Notes: generated by a model from the sequence alone, not told the origin. A stretch of 64,000 nt of DNA from Acholoe squamosa (GCA_949317995.1 OX439037.1:51928080-51992079), one strand, 5' to 3'; positions 32,530 through 43,158 are shown, numbered from the stretch's first letter. Program-made: numbers and translations.

Positions 32530-34311
32530 TGTACAAATAATATTGACGGTGCCCATGATATTCCGGATTCCTACGGTTCCGTGGTCAATGTAACAACCAA
32601 CAATTTACCAGACATTTGTGATAGAGACTCGCTTGTGTGTATTTCGGACATATCAGAATTATTGTCAATTTATGTAAGCTATGCTCCATTGTGGGATATT
32701 AACTCCACCCATATCCTAAAAGGGGTCAGATCTCAAATGAAACCCACAGGCTGGTTATCAATGCTTAGTGGAGGCCCTAATTCAGTTTATGGTACAAATG
32801 GTTGGGATTATGACGCCGCATTCCTAATGGACGGCATAATGCACGGGTTTAAAGTAGTGGACCCAAACACACATATTAGTGAGTATAGCACTAAGAACTA
32901 TGTACCCCAAGAAGCTAGGAACTTCATTGATAACCTGCTAAAGACAGAAGTAGACCAAGGCAAATTGTCTATAGTCACAGCAGCACCTACTTGCATCCAC
33001 GCCTTAGGTGCAGTTGAGAAAAGAGATGGCGGTTATAGACCGGTAACGGACGCCAGTAGACCAGAAGGTCTATCTATTAATTCACATATGAACGAGACAT
33101 TCCACCACTTTAGTTACACTAGCATCGATGATGTGACCAAGGTGCTCCGACCCGGTATGTTCATGGCAGTCACAGACATTTCCGCAGCGTACCGCTCTAT
33201 TATGATTAGGCCAAGCGATAGGCAATTCCAGGGCCTACAGTGGACATTCGACTCACAGAAAGTGTATTTAGTGGACAACTTCGTGTCATTCGGCACTAGA
33301 ATGGCTGCATTCCTCTTTAATAGGATTACTGACAGCATAGCTCGTTATATGAGAGCTAACGGTTATTATTGCTTTAATTATCTCGATGACTTACTTACTA
33401 TGGGTAACTCATATGCGGAGTGCCAAAAAGCACAGTTGTTTCTACATAGCACACTCCACTCGTTGGGTTTTTTCTTATCCTATAAGAAGGTTCTTTCACC
33501 TGCACAAGTTCAAATTTATCTAGGGATAGAAATTGACTCACTACAAATGTGCCTCAGACTACCGGAGAGCAAGATCAATAAATTGCACAGTGAGCTACGT
33601 TTCTTTGTAGGTCGCCGAAGGGCAACCAAGAAACAGCTGCGCCGTTTATGCGGGATCTTAGCACACTGCTCTACTTTAGTCAGGGGGGGCAGGACATTCT
33701 CTCACAGAGTCATAGGCATGTTATCTGCGTTCACGAGCACTAAAAGGTACATAACCCTCTCTACCGGGTTCTTCAAGGACCTAGACTGGTGGCTAATATT
33801 CCCAAAGTGGTTTAATGGCGAAGCAAAAATTGTCAGCACTCTACCGTCCACAAAAAGTGACTTATACATGGACGCATCAGACAGGGGCTACGGTGTCAGG
33901 TACGGCAAGGACTGGATATGTGCAGGTTGGGGATGCAGGATCAGTATGAACATAGACAGTCATGGACACTGCCTCCTGCCACCTAGTCAATTCGTGCCTG
34001 AAAACATAAACATCAGGGAGCTATACCCCATCTTAATGGCGATTAATAGGTGGGGACCTTTATGGCGCAATAGGAAAATTGTCTGTTACACGGATAACAC
34101 CCATGTAGTAAGCGCACTGAATAAGGGCAAAAGTACAAATACAAGAGCGATGGACTTCCTGAGAGAACTGTTTTGGCTTACAGCTCTTTATAACTGCCAT
34201 ATTGTAGCATTACATATCCCAGGACGACTTAATGTCCTTGCAGATGCTTTGTCAAGAGTGTTATATTACCCGCATAACCTTCCTATGTATCTATGTTGTA
34301 GCGGCGGCTAA
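32530..34311 (+). CDS. Ngaro reverse transcriptase-RNase H
   Basis: Open in frame from just after the gag TGA; no ATG occurs near its start, so either readthrough or a non-AUG start is needed (a GTG lies at 32581). RT motifs in order: RPVTDASRPEGLS, then FMAVTDISAAYRSI, then FGTRMAAFLFNRI, then the catalytic YLDD at 33379-33390. RNase H follows with DLYMDASDRGYG (about 33860), the NIRELYPILMA glutamate, CYTDNTHVVSAL and the closing NVLADALSR. The domain order RT then RNase H is that of DIRS/Ngaro elements. It should copy the element RNA and degrade the template. The last 80 bp overlap the recombinase ORF in another frame. Confidence 0.92.
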   Translation, partial: CTNNIDGAHDIPDSYGSVVNVTTNNLPDICDRDSLVCISDISELLSIYVSYAPLWDINSTHILKGVRSQMKPTGWLSMLSGGPNSVYGTNGWDYDAAFLMDGIMHGFKVVDPNTHISEYSTKNYVPQEARNFIDNLLKTEVDQGKLSIVTAAPTCIHALGAVEKRDGGYRPVTDASRPEGLSINSHMNETFHHFSYTSIDDVTKVLRPGMFMAVTDISAAYRSIMIRPSDRQFQGLQWTFDSQKVYLVDNFVSFGTRMAAFLFNRITDSIARYMRANGYYCFNYLDDLLTMGNSYAECQKAQLFLHSTLHSLGFFLSYKKVLSPAQVQIYLGIEIDSLQMCLRLPESKINKLHSELRFFVGRRRATKKQLRRLCGILAHCSTLVRGGRTFSHRVIGMLSAFTSTKRYITLSTGFFKDLDWWLIFPKWFNGEAKIVSTLPSTKSDLYMDASDRGYGVRYGKDWICAGWGCRISMNIDSHGHCLLPPSQFVPENINIRELYPILMAINRWGPLWRNRKIVCYTDNTHVVSALNKGKSTNTRAMDFLRELFWLTALYNCHIVALHIPGRLNVLADALSRVLYYPHNLPMYLCCSGG

Positions 34312-35290
34312 GCTATGCGAAGATTTGGACATGAAAGCGGCAATAGCGAGAGCGCATGCTTGGAGCGTTTCCACCTGGAAAACTAAATGCAGCCAATGGA
34401 AAAGATTTATTGTGTTCTGTACCATCTCTGCCTCTATAGTCGTACCCACTTCGGTTCAGACCATGTGTCGATATTCAGTGTACCTGTCTTCGGACTTGAA
34501 GTATAGCACTATAGACAATTACGTGAGTGCAGTGATAAGTTTAAATGCACATTATGGCTACGACGTAGCTTGGATAAGGACAAATTTTATGTTTAAGTGT
34601 ACTATGTCAGGTCTGCGCAGGATCCTCGGTGACCCTATACCCACTAGAGTCACACTGTCAGTTTCGCAACTCTTGGACATGTCTACAAAGGTGAATCTAG
34701 CAGTACCTGACCATTTAGCTATGTGGGCATGCATCGTTACTAGCTTCAGGACCCTTCTCAGGAAGAGCAACCTAGTAGTAGACAACGCAGCAAAAGCATC
34801 ACCACACTTTCTAAGAAGAAAGTCTGTATCATTCACTAGCTGGGGTATGATTGTCACGGTTTCAAGCTCAAAAACAATCCAATTTGGACAGAGAGTCCAC
34901 CACATCCCGGTCGTAGGAGTCCCTAACTCACCACTTTGTGCAGTATCTTTACTCAAGCGACACTTTGACAGTACCCCCACGACAGACCCTGAAGCACCCG
35001 CCTTCCTAGTGCGCAAAGGGAATTCGCTGGTCCCATTACAATACTCAGCACTACTTAAGTTCCTGAAACACCTACTAAGTACTATTGGGATAGATACAAA
35101 CAGGGCCGGAATACATTCTCTGAGACGTTCAGGCGCTGCCTTTATGCACCTGTGCGGTATCCCACTAGAGGACATCAGATACACCGGTGACTGGACAAGC
35201 TTGTCTGCTCTTTTGTACTTAGCCAAACCACTTGGTACCAGGATAGATATAGACAATATAGTCGCCACGGCACTGAAAGCTACTTTTTAG
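34232..35290 (+). CDS. Ngaro tyrosine recombinase (352 aa)
   Basis: A phage-integrase-type recombinase with an N-terminal SAM-like DNA-binding part (about 45-130, with YSTIDNYVSAVISLN). The catalytic residues are visible: the first Arg in FRTLLRKSNL, HxxR in GIHSLRRSG (His codon 35114-35116), and the nucleophile Tyr in ALLYLAKP (codon 35216-35218). Length and motifs are normal, so the enzyme looks intact. It would insert the circular DNA copy without target duplication. The start chosen is the first ATG, inside the RNase H ORF and in the +1 frame, so it needs its own initiation, frameshifting or a separate transcript. The 236-aa antisense ORF here is a shadow. Confidence 0.92.
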   Translation: MSLQMLCQECYITRITFLCIYVVAAAKLCEDLDMKAAIARAHAWSVSTWKTKCSQWKRFIVFCTISASIVVPTSVQTMCRYSVYLSSDLKYSTIDNYVSAVISLNAHYGYDVAWIRTNFMFKCTMSGLRRILGDPIPTRVTLSVSQLLDMSTKVNLAVPDHLAMWACIVTSFRTLLRKSNLVVDNAAKASPHFLRRKSVSFTSWGMIVTVSSSKTIQFGQRVHHIPVVGVPNSPLCAVSLLKRHFDSTPTTDPEAPAFLVRKGNSLVPLQYSALLKFLKHLLSTIGIDTNRAGIHSLRRSGAAFMHLCGIPLEDIRYTGDWTSLSALLYLAKPLGTRIDIDNIVATALKATF

Positions 35291-35337
35291 ACATACTAAT
35301 GTGTAGAGTATCAGGACTATATCATTGTTCTGGTGTT

Positions 35338-35407
35338 GCCGGGTCATTTGGACTCAGTTTAGCCCAGACCGCAGCTACTCGTCCTTCATTACTGTTCCAG
35401 AATCAAT
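35338..35407 (+). repeat. Ngaro split direct repeat B1
   Basis: 'gccgggtcatttggactcag' to 'ccagaatcaat', identical by eye to B2 at 35670-35739, and directly joined to A2 at 35408. Confidence 0.92.
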
Positions 35408-35479
35408 GGGTGAGACCAATCCTGATTGGTCTATGTATTGATACGGTCAGTACCACTACTACTCACCCACCTGCTACTC

Positions 35480-35520
<41 letters not shown>

Positions 35521-35618
35521 TACTGCTCCCTGAACATACCTGTGGGCAGTGACCCACTACTCCAGCCTGCTAGCCTAAGGGCACACACACATGGGACTCT
35601 TCCACTGCTTCAATTTTT
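35408..35618 (+). repeat. Ngaro split direct repeat A2
   Basis: Repeat of A1 with a longer (CA)n tract (about 35483-35517). Its first bases, GGGTGAG, directly follow B1. Confidence 0.92.
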
Positions 35619-35669
35619 TTTTTATGTAATTTCTCTGTATTAATATGTTATTACTTGTTAATAAATAGG

Positions 35670-35739
35670 GCCGGGTCATTTGGACTCAGTTTAGCCCAGA
35701 CCGCAGCTACTCGTCCTTCATTACTGTTCCAGAATCAAT
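35670..35739 (+). repeat. Ngaro split direct repeat B2, right end of the element
   Basis: Copy of B1 that forms the right terminus; the flank after it begins 'aggcctctttaggc'. A short 'aataaa' lies just before it at about 35660. Confidence 0.9.
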
Positions 35740-36776
35740 AGGCCTCTTTAGGCTAATTTTCTCACATTTTGTAACGATCTCTGTTTTCCCGCCGATCAGG
35801 GAGAAGCAGTAAGGTTCCTATCCCGATCGTTCTACTTTTGGGCGAGTTTTCTCACCTTTTTTGATTTTTTAAAGAGTAATCCTTCTATATTTTGTTAATA
35901 TCTACTGTTTGTGGGCATTTTCTCGTCTTATTTTGACGAAAATACGATTTCGTCTCCTTTTATGACATCAACAATAACTTAGAACCGTTTGGCGGCAAAA
36001 TCCTCGGCAGTTTCCGGTATTTTCCAGCCACTTCCGGTTTGGCGCCGAACTTTTTCGTCTCGGCTCGCTGTTTTCCAGTTATATTGTTGATTCGGTACTA
36101 AATAAGACGGATTTTCTTCCAAAAACTGTGAGATTACTCCTTTTTGTATCCGTTTTTACTATATTTCTTGTCCAAATTTACTTGGATTGTTTTTTATGTT
36201 ATGTTATGTGTGTTTTGTTTTGTGTGATAATAGAGGTAGTTCCCATAGACCCAGGCATGTACTGTCACTCTAGTGTCAGTCTGCCTGCTGGGGTGGTGGT
36301 TGAGGTTATCTACCTCCACACTCCTGCTAAGGGTAACTTAGGAGGATTTCTGCTTCCTTTTACCTGTCAGTTTACCTCTTTTATCCCCAAAACTAACTAA
36401 GTTTGTCAATTTTAGGCTTGTGTTCTGAAGCCTTGATTGACACTTGATGTTTGTCAATCTACCCATAGGTTCTTGATCTGGTACCTCAGTTGACATCCTC
36501 AAACGAAATAATTTTAGTAGACCTTTGCACTGGTTATATTGTCACAGATATGCCTCTTGATGGAGTTCGGTCTGTGACCCACCTGGCTATGATCTGAGCT
36601 GGTGGACTTAACCTATTGGTATATTAAAATTATTTTGTGCCTGATACACTCAAAGTCGAACCGCTGCAGGTCTCCACATTAATTTCTGATGAAATGAAGT
36701 GGCAATTAGCCATCCTGTTCTCACAGACTGACTTGTGAATGAAATGGCTGTGTGTCAGGGAGGTTGCCTACACCAA
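35740..36776. other. Non-coding interval, no gene seen
   Basis: Holds T-rich sequence and a stretch near 35990-36060 with two TTCCGG words and 'tttggcgcc'. No ORF here resembles a known family. Confidence 0.4.
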
Positions 36777-36966
36777 TTAACCCTTTAAGGGCAGAGCAAA
36801 AATTGTTGCCCCGGCCATGGGGACGGCCTCTGAAAAAAGTATAGTTCCTAGAGGACGAGGCTATTTTCAATTCCTATACTAATCCTATATAAAGGGCGTC
36901 GACTATAGTCGATGCTAGGCCTGCCATGGTGTTGACTATAGTCGATGCTAGCCCTCAATGGGTTAA
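36777..36966. mobile_element. piggyBac-like MITE with TTAA target site
   Basis: TTAA (36777-36780) precedes CCCTTTAAGGGC, and GCCCTCAATGGG precedes TTAA (36963-36966), giving 12 bp imperfect TIRs on a 182 bp core. TTAA duplication and a CCC start are hallmarks of piggyBac elements. Near the right end 'gactatagtcgatgctag' occurs twice (36901 and 36934), each holding the 10 bp palindrome GACTATAGTC. There is no transposase. Confidence 0.65.
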
Positions 36967-36999
36967 GACGCTTGAATCTGTGCTCGCTGTACAGGTAGC

Positions 37000-38710
37000 C
37001 ACTGTTTTTGAATTTTGGGTACAATTCTTAACAGTAACTCCAGATATAACAGTCCCGGCCTGTGGTATGGTAGGACTTGTCAGAGGAGTTGGGTGTACTG
37101 TGACTTGACACCGCCATATATTGTGGCCCCCTGGCACAATAATGGTAAGTTGATAATAAATTTTTCGATTTCGTTTGAAATTTTGACCTGCCTCCCCAGG
37201 GAGGGCAGAAGTCTTAAGAACGGTGTCTAAACACGGCTGTATAGGTTGATACTTGTAAATCTGATTTTACCTATACTTATGCCGAAAAATTTCTCATTTA
37301 GAGAAATTTGAAAGACTAGCCTCCTCGCGGAGGGCTGATTGTCTATCTTTTGGCTGTCTAGGTTTTGAATTGCTAATTCAGTTTACCTATACCTTATGCC
37401 GAAAAAATTTCTCAGTTGGAGAAATTTATGACCTGCCTCCCCGGGGAGGGCTAAACCTAGGCTTTTCAGAGCTTTAGTTTGTGACTGCCTTTGCAAGGGC
37501 GTAAAAGGTCTACACCTTATGCCCAAAAGATTAACAAGCCTGTTAATTCTTAATTAAAGTGAGTCAGAGAATCACTTGAGACCCTTACCTTATGCCGAAA
37601 AATTTCAAAAAAATTTCCAGAGGGTCCGCTTATAGTCACAAGCCTTACAAGCTTACTTGGGGTTGAGTGAGATTGTGATATCACAATTTCCTTTACCTTT
37701 GCCTTTTTTCTCTGACTGTACAGAGGCACAGGCTAGGTTGATCACCCCTCCTTGGTTGACTTCAAACTGATACACTATAAGTGTAGATAAAGTTATTTAA
37801 TCTGCTGAACACTCCTACTCATGTTCTTCACCTAAGTTTGGTGATAGGAGTTGTGTTTTCAGTTTACACCAATAAATATCTTTTGGTAGCTGTTAGCTTA
37901 GACTAACTACTGCTATAGAATCTGGTAAAGATTCGTTACAAAAATTTTCACTGTGGTGGAAAAAAATTTCCAGACATTTTAAGATTGGTTCTTAGATAGG
38001 GTCTATGGCCTTATCATGTCACCAAGTTAAGCAGGTTAGCTACACCTAAAATACAGCTCTTTCTGTGCCTGCTCTACAGTTAGACCACTGTGTTTAGAAT
38101 TTGGGTAAAATTCTAAACAGTGACTCCAGTGTAACTGTCCAGACCTGCGATAGGACTTGTTACCGGAGTAAGGTGTAAGATGATTGACACCACCAGATTT
38201 GTGACCTTCTGGCACAACACTGGCAAGCTGATCTTTAATCAGCATGTCAAATTTCTCTATGCTACCCTTGTGGTGAGAATGATAGAGAAAAGATTTGACC
38301 TGTCTCTCTGGTGAGGGCAGATTCTTAATAAGGTGTCAAAATCAAGTGGTTTAGGTTGTTATTTAAACAATCAAAACTACCTATACCTTATGCCAAAAAA
38401 TTTCTGTGGAGAAATTTATGACCTGCATCACCTGGGAAGGCAGCTTTACCGTTTTCCTGGGCATGTTGCCAATAACCAATAAGCTGCCTTGTAGTGATTT
38501 CAAATATCACTGAGACCCTTACCTGTGAAAATTCCTCAGAACTTTCTTAAAAGGTCAATGGGTAGCCACAGGCCTGTTAGCTTGTGTCAGGTTTTTCGGG
38601 CACTAAAGTTTTCAATACCTATACCTCTTGCCATAATTTCCCTGAAATTATGCTAGCACAGGATTAGGTTGTCCAACCTGGTGTTGAAACTATATACTGA
38701 TACACTGAAT
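37000..38710. repeat. Diverged duplication of about 1.08 kb unit rich in short hairpins
   Basis: Blocks in 37000-37790 recur in order in 38080-38710: 'cactgtttttgaattttggg' with 'cactgtgtttagaatttggg'; 'tgtggccccctggcacaa' with 'tgtgaccttctggcacaa'; 'gcacaggctaggttg' with 'gcacaggattaggttg'. Within it 'ccttatgccgaaaaatttc' recurs about four times. It is commonly followed by a 'aaatttctc...gagaaattt' stem and then a 'gcctcc...ggagggc' stem. No coding potential on either strand. Its closeness to the env-like ORFs suggests it may be terminal sequence of that element, but no matching LTR was found at 48 kb. Confidence 0.65.
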
Positions 38711-40106
38711 TATTTCCTAGATTGTGAATTATTCTTGACTCGTTGTTGCATGTCATTACAGATATGGGTTCAATAGTTCTTACTATGAATTTGTCTAGTC
38801 CGATGGGCGTTGCAGTGGGTGCTAGTGTAGTGCGGGGTTGAATTATATCAAAGTTGCACAATTCATGAATCATTCCTGCATGGTAAAAGAATAGTGCGAG
38901 TAAGCATGTGGGATTACTAACATTCCTAATGGGAATAGATAGTGGGCATATTATTGTCCTGACTGTGTGACATAGAGATTCAAGATCATTATTCATTTCT
39001 GCGTATAGCCCTACTTTACTAGATATCGCTAGGCTGTTGTGTTCCATAGCTAATCTAGTGTAACTGTTGTTTGTACTGTGGTGTGGTTTGATTGGTACTG
39101 ATATGATTTCTATACACTTTATTCTTTGAACAAAGTGGTAATTTCAGTCTTAGTCATATGGAGTTGTGTCTAATGAGTCCTGTAACCATGTTCTTTTGAT
39201 AGTAGTATGAATTTGGAAGATTGCAGATTCTTAGGCTGATGTTACTGTTCCTTAATGATCTGTTCAGTCTGTTCAGTGTCGCTTCTAGGGTGTTTATGGG
39301 CATTATTATTGATGACAGTTCGCCTGTCTTTAACAGTTCCATCTGATGTAATAGATTTCCTAATCTGTCGTTGTAGCATTTCATTGTGAGCAGTTTCATT
39401 ATGCCTGAATAGACTAGCATATAATTTCTATCAATGAAATATACCTTCGTCAAAAGTAAATTGTAGAGGTTAGTCATGTTGTATTCTACTTTATTGATAG
39501 AATCTTGTAGGAAATCTAAAGTCATGTCTGTCAAATTTTGTCTTGTGATTTGAGATAGTAACGAATTTTAGTTATAGTCTGCTAGGTCGAATATGGTTTG
39601 GGGTACTTCCTTGAAAGTTCCAATTCAAGCATTGCAGCGTTGCTGATTTGATCTACCTTTTGGGCAAGCGTATCATACTCTGGCTGCGTTGCCAGGCCTG
39701 CAATCAATTTTAATAAATCGCCTATGGGCTGCAGAATCGCTCGTTTCACTTTCTTGTGTTTTCTAAAACAGATATCTAGCTGCTTGTGATATCCTAGCAT
39801 CCTTCTATACTCTACTTCTATCAAATCGTCAATTTGGCATAGTTTCGTGTGGATTAGACTGTAGTGTTCTCTGTCTAGCAAAGCTTCACTGAGTCTGATT
39901 GGTTTTGGCATTGTTCTGAATACCTTGAAGTTAATTACAAATTCGAAATCTAATAATGTTACGCCGTGTAACATTGGGGTTGCCTCTTTCCTGAAGATGA
40001 CTCCGTAGTTCTGTCTAACTACGACTTCTGAACAAGATGTCATGTAGAACAAAGTCAATAGACTTACCAGAATCCGAATTGTGACCATTTTGAATGGTGT
40101 ATGCAT
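38664..40106 (-). pseudogene. Envelope-like (baculovirus F / errantivirus env-type) gene, broken
   Basis: Three ORFs follow one another on the - strand (40106-39582, 39534-39154, 39047-38664), separated by stops and frame changes. The first begins with a hydrophobic signal-like stretch (residues about 7-25) and has a basic, furin-like cluster at about 115-122, followed by a hydrophobic, glycine-containing fusion-peptide-like segment. That layout is what F-type fusion glycoproteins of errantiviruses and baculoviruses show. The second ORF is helical and ends in a pattern seen in the F ectodomain. The third is Cys-containing. No C-terminal membrane anchor was found, so the gene is inactive as it stands. 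Homology is judged from layout only; a profile search would decide. Confidence 0.55.
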
Positions 40107-40354
40107 GGTGTCCTAATGTGTCTATATTACTCCAATAGACTGTGTGTATTGCTGCTACGTGTTTTGTGTGAGTGTGTCTTGTCGCTACACCTGCTGGTGA
40201 GCGAATGATTTGGGATCTGTATTTGAGTGTATGTGTGCACATGTTCTGTTATGGGGCTGATGCGAATTGTGGGGGGGGGTTTAGTTCTTATGATAGAGTT
40301 CCTTGGAGACATGCCTTGTCCCTCCAAGAGAAAGTGCTATTAATTAAGATGTTA

Positions 40355-40738
40355 TTAAAATTTTCTCTGTCTAAAGTATTTATACCTGCCTTCATAGGCA
40401 TGATGCCAGGTTCCCCTTGAGCGTGCCTTCCAGTAGGGTAGTTGCCTTCTGTATATTGCTATTGTATTACGCATTGCAGTAAACGCTAGGCTTTGGCGGC
40501 CTATGCCACTCAGCCAGGGGGGTGCCCTTGCTTCCATCCTGAAGCTCTCTACTAGGGTTAGTGCTCCCAGGAAAGATACCAATTTGGCTATCGGCTCCTT
40601 CCAGTCATTTAAGCGCACTTCCACTGGGTCTACCCTTATTAATTTCGATATCTCACCATATGTTATGGCAGAGTCGACCGGCTTGCGCAAGTTGACCAGT
40701 CTATTTACTGAGGGGTGAGTGAAAACCGTCTCTAGCAT
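40355..40738 (-). CDS. Unrecognised ORF between env-like and pol-like regions (127 aa)
   Basis: An open frame of 127 codons in the same orientation as the Gypsy-like element. It is basic in its second half and carries no motif I recognise. It could be an accessory frame or a further decayed piece of the element. The opposite strand here is also open for 71 codons, so coding status is uncertain. Confidence 0.25.
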   Translation of the reverse strand: MLETVFTHPSVNRLVNLRKPVDSAITYGEISKLIRVDPVEVRLNDWKEPIAKLVSFLGALTLVESFRMEARAPPWLSGIGRQSLAFTAMRNTIAIYRRQLPYWKARSRGTWHHAYEGRYKYFRQRKF

Positions 40739-41947
40739 AGTTTCATCTAGGAGGGAGAAAAGATGCTGGTTTTCATGTATTAATTGTCAAGCACTTATCG
40801 GATCGAAGGCACGAAGTCCCTCCGGGACGATCAGTGATTCAACTGTCCAGGGCATAGGTGTCCCCAGGAAATGATCGCTATTTAGCGGGAAGTGTTTGAT
40901 TTCTTGGTGGCTAAGAAATAAAATAAAATAAGATGTTTTTACTAAGCAAGCTAAGCCTTTAGCTATGGGTATATGACCTTAAATAATATATTTTTAATAG
41001 TAATATATCCAAGGTTATTCCTGCCTAAAATAAGTCCGACCATTTTATATAGTAATGACATCTGTCTATGTAATACATGTATCAAACCGCTATATAGAGG
41101 ACTACTGATAGGATGGGGGTTAGGACATGGTCTTAGAGGGAATTATTCCATACCTGAGCACTATTATGGGTTCAAAGCTAAACTTTTGGAATTTCAAAAT
41201 TCCTGAGTGATATACTTGCAAGTGCACAAAATCTCACCTGTTGGCCATAGCCCACTGGAACATTTCTCCTGCCATGGTTCAATAGCAATGGTTAATCTTC
41301 TAACCGATGTCACGCGTTATGCTAACAAGGCGCTGCTCCTAATTAACATATATGTGTAGAGGCAAGGAGAAAGGGTGCTCCGTGCTAAAAGTCAACTTTA
41401 AAATTCAGATCAGTAGCTTTCCAGTGGTATATTGCAAGAGAAGATACTCCTGTTAGTTTCAGGGGAATGGCTTGCTAAATATGGGTAGGTATGACCATTT
41501 CCTGAATGGCAATAAGCTCTACGCCTAATTGGTCATGAAATACATCTATAATTAGCATAATTTATGCTAATTAGCTAAATTAGCATCATTTTCTTATTCT
41601 TTTGCCTATAACTTTTGATCTAGAAATGGTATTTTCGTTCTGTTTTCACCACAGTAAACCTGGTGAAGAATTCTGTCGAATGGGATCATTGATTTTCCTA
41701 TTTAGAATGAAAATCATGTTTCCATGGCAACAGAAATCAACAAAAATGCCTTTTTAGGCCCAAAAACGTTCTTTTTACAAGCCTAATTTGGAACCTTTTC
41801 ACCCAAAATAGAACATTCTATCAAAAATCATTGAATTCTCCATAGAAAAGTACCCTATAAGTGTTTAAGGCATATTTTTCCTATTCTAGCCCATAGCGGT
41901 GCCCCCTGGTGGCTAAAATAGGTACTAATTCCCGCAGGACCCCCCAT
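40739..41947. other. Non-coding interval, no gene seen
   Basis: AT-rich; contains the short inverted pair 'gaagtccctccgggacgatc' near 40810-40830. Nothing coding was recognised. It lies in the pol-env gap of the - strand element. Confidence 0.4.
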
Positions 41948-42512
41948 TTTACACCGAAACCCGCTCGAGCGCTGTCAGTGCCTAGTGGCCGCTAGCGCTA
42001 TATGGCACTGATATCACGTTATTTGGATCCGCCAAAAGTGGCTAGAAGTGGCTTGAGCCTCAAACCCCCTGTTTTGTTCTGTTTTTCAAAAGATGGCTTT
42101 CTCTTCCTACTGTTGAGTGGAAATGTATAGGGTTTGGACAAGAAAAAAAAATAGATATATAATGTATATCATATACCAATATTTAGTAGATTTTATACAC
42201 AAAGGTTTGAGACTACAGGTGCTCAAATCAAAACAACCCAAATGCAAGGTCAAATTCTCAAGGCCATTTGTAACAGACTTTCAGGACATGTTACTCCTTT
42301 AATTGTTGGAAGTAAACAATCATTTCTTATCTGGCTGTAGATTATTATCATAGAAGTAGCCTGGTAAGGTGTAAATGTTGTAGGGATATCTATAATATGC
42401 CAAACTGGAATGTAAACAAACTCATTTCTACCGCACGGACCGACGGCAGCTGACGTCACGTGAGCACAGCGCCTTCTGAATCCAGGCGCTGTGAGACACG
42501 GACGTACCCCCA
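41948..42512 (+). repeat. Dispersed repeat of about 565 bp, copy 1
   Basis: It runs from 'tacaccgaaacccgctc' to 'gtgagacacggacgtac' and matches the reverse complement of 60712-61282, including 'tatagggtttggacaag' and 'ggtttgagactacaggt'. The distal end holds the hairpin-like 'gcgccttctgaatccaggcg'. Class unknown; no ORF is shared in a protein-like way. Confidence 0.8.
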
Positions 42513-43158
42513 TTTCTGCTTGCTGGCTCACATATTGTTGACTCACGCGTCCGTGGTCTCATCTTCTTGTTATTAAGGAAGGCCGGCCGTGCCAACCATT
42601 CATAGGTTAAAACAATACCTATTTTGTTAACAAAGAGCTACAAATATATTATTTGTCCCTCTGTGGAAATAGATGGAATTAATATGGATTCTTTTCCTAT
42701 TGATGTGCTTGCCCAATTAATCAAACCTATCGTTGTTTGTCCATAACCTGTTCCTTTAAAACACAATGAGAGATTGGTATTTTTCAGCTCTTGCAGCATA
42801 TCAAGTCTCAAAAACTAGGGGGTGTTTTTAATACCACAGTCTTTGGCCATAGGACGCTATTTTCAGGCTGTTTGGATACCCTTGCCGCTTCATCACCCTA
42901 TCAGTCTTTGTCTCTTGCTATATGGGTTATTTTTAAACTGATGTCACTAATGGTCTGCCATACCAGACATGAGTGTCCTTTATGACAGTTGATGTGCGTG
43001 GTTACACATCATAGAACTTTTCCAATGTTGATATCTATATTGAATACATTAGAGGTGTATACTCATACCTACTGGAAAATTACAATTTTAGATGATTCAG
43101 TTTGCTCTGTGGAATAATCCTAGGACTTTGTTCTCTTACGCTTTGACTTCATGATTTT
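42513..43158. other. Non-coding interval downstream of the pol remnant
   Basis: No gene or clear repeat recognised. It lies after the integrase C-terminal remnant in the - strand reading. Confidence 0.4.

Larger units (their letters stand above)
30381..35739 (+). mobile_element. Ngaro-type (DIRS order) retrotransposon, structurally complete
   Basis: The element has the split direct repeats typical of Ngaro/PAT elements: A1 (30381-30578), three ORFs, B1 (35338-35407), A2 (35408-35618), B2 (35670-35739). B1 and A2 abut exactly, and B1 and B2 look identical over 70 bp, so the B1-A2 junction equals the join expected if the element's two ends close into a circle. The ORFs are gag-like, RT-RNase H and tyrosine recombinase. 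There is no integrase and no target duplication, as expected for recombinase-driven insertion. A1 and A2 differ mainly in the (CA)n length. Intact ORFs and identical repeats suggest a young copy. It lies about 530 bp beyond the NDC80 poly(A) signal. Confidence 0.93.

Noticed and set aside
34558-35268. 236-codon ORF on the - strand
   Set aside because: It lies fully opposite the intact tyrosine recombinase, whose catalytic residues are in the + strand frame; the - strand frame has no family resemblance.
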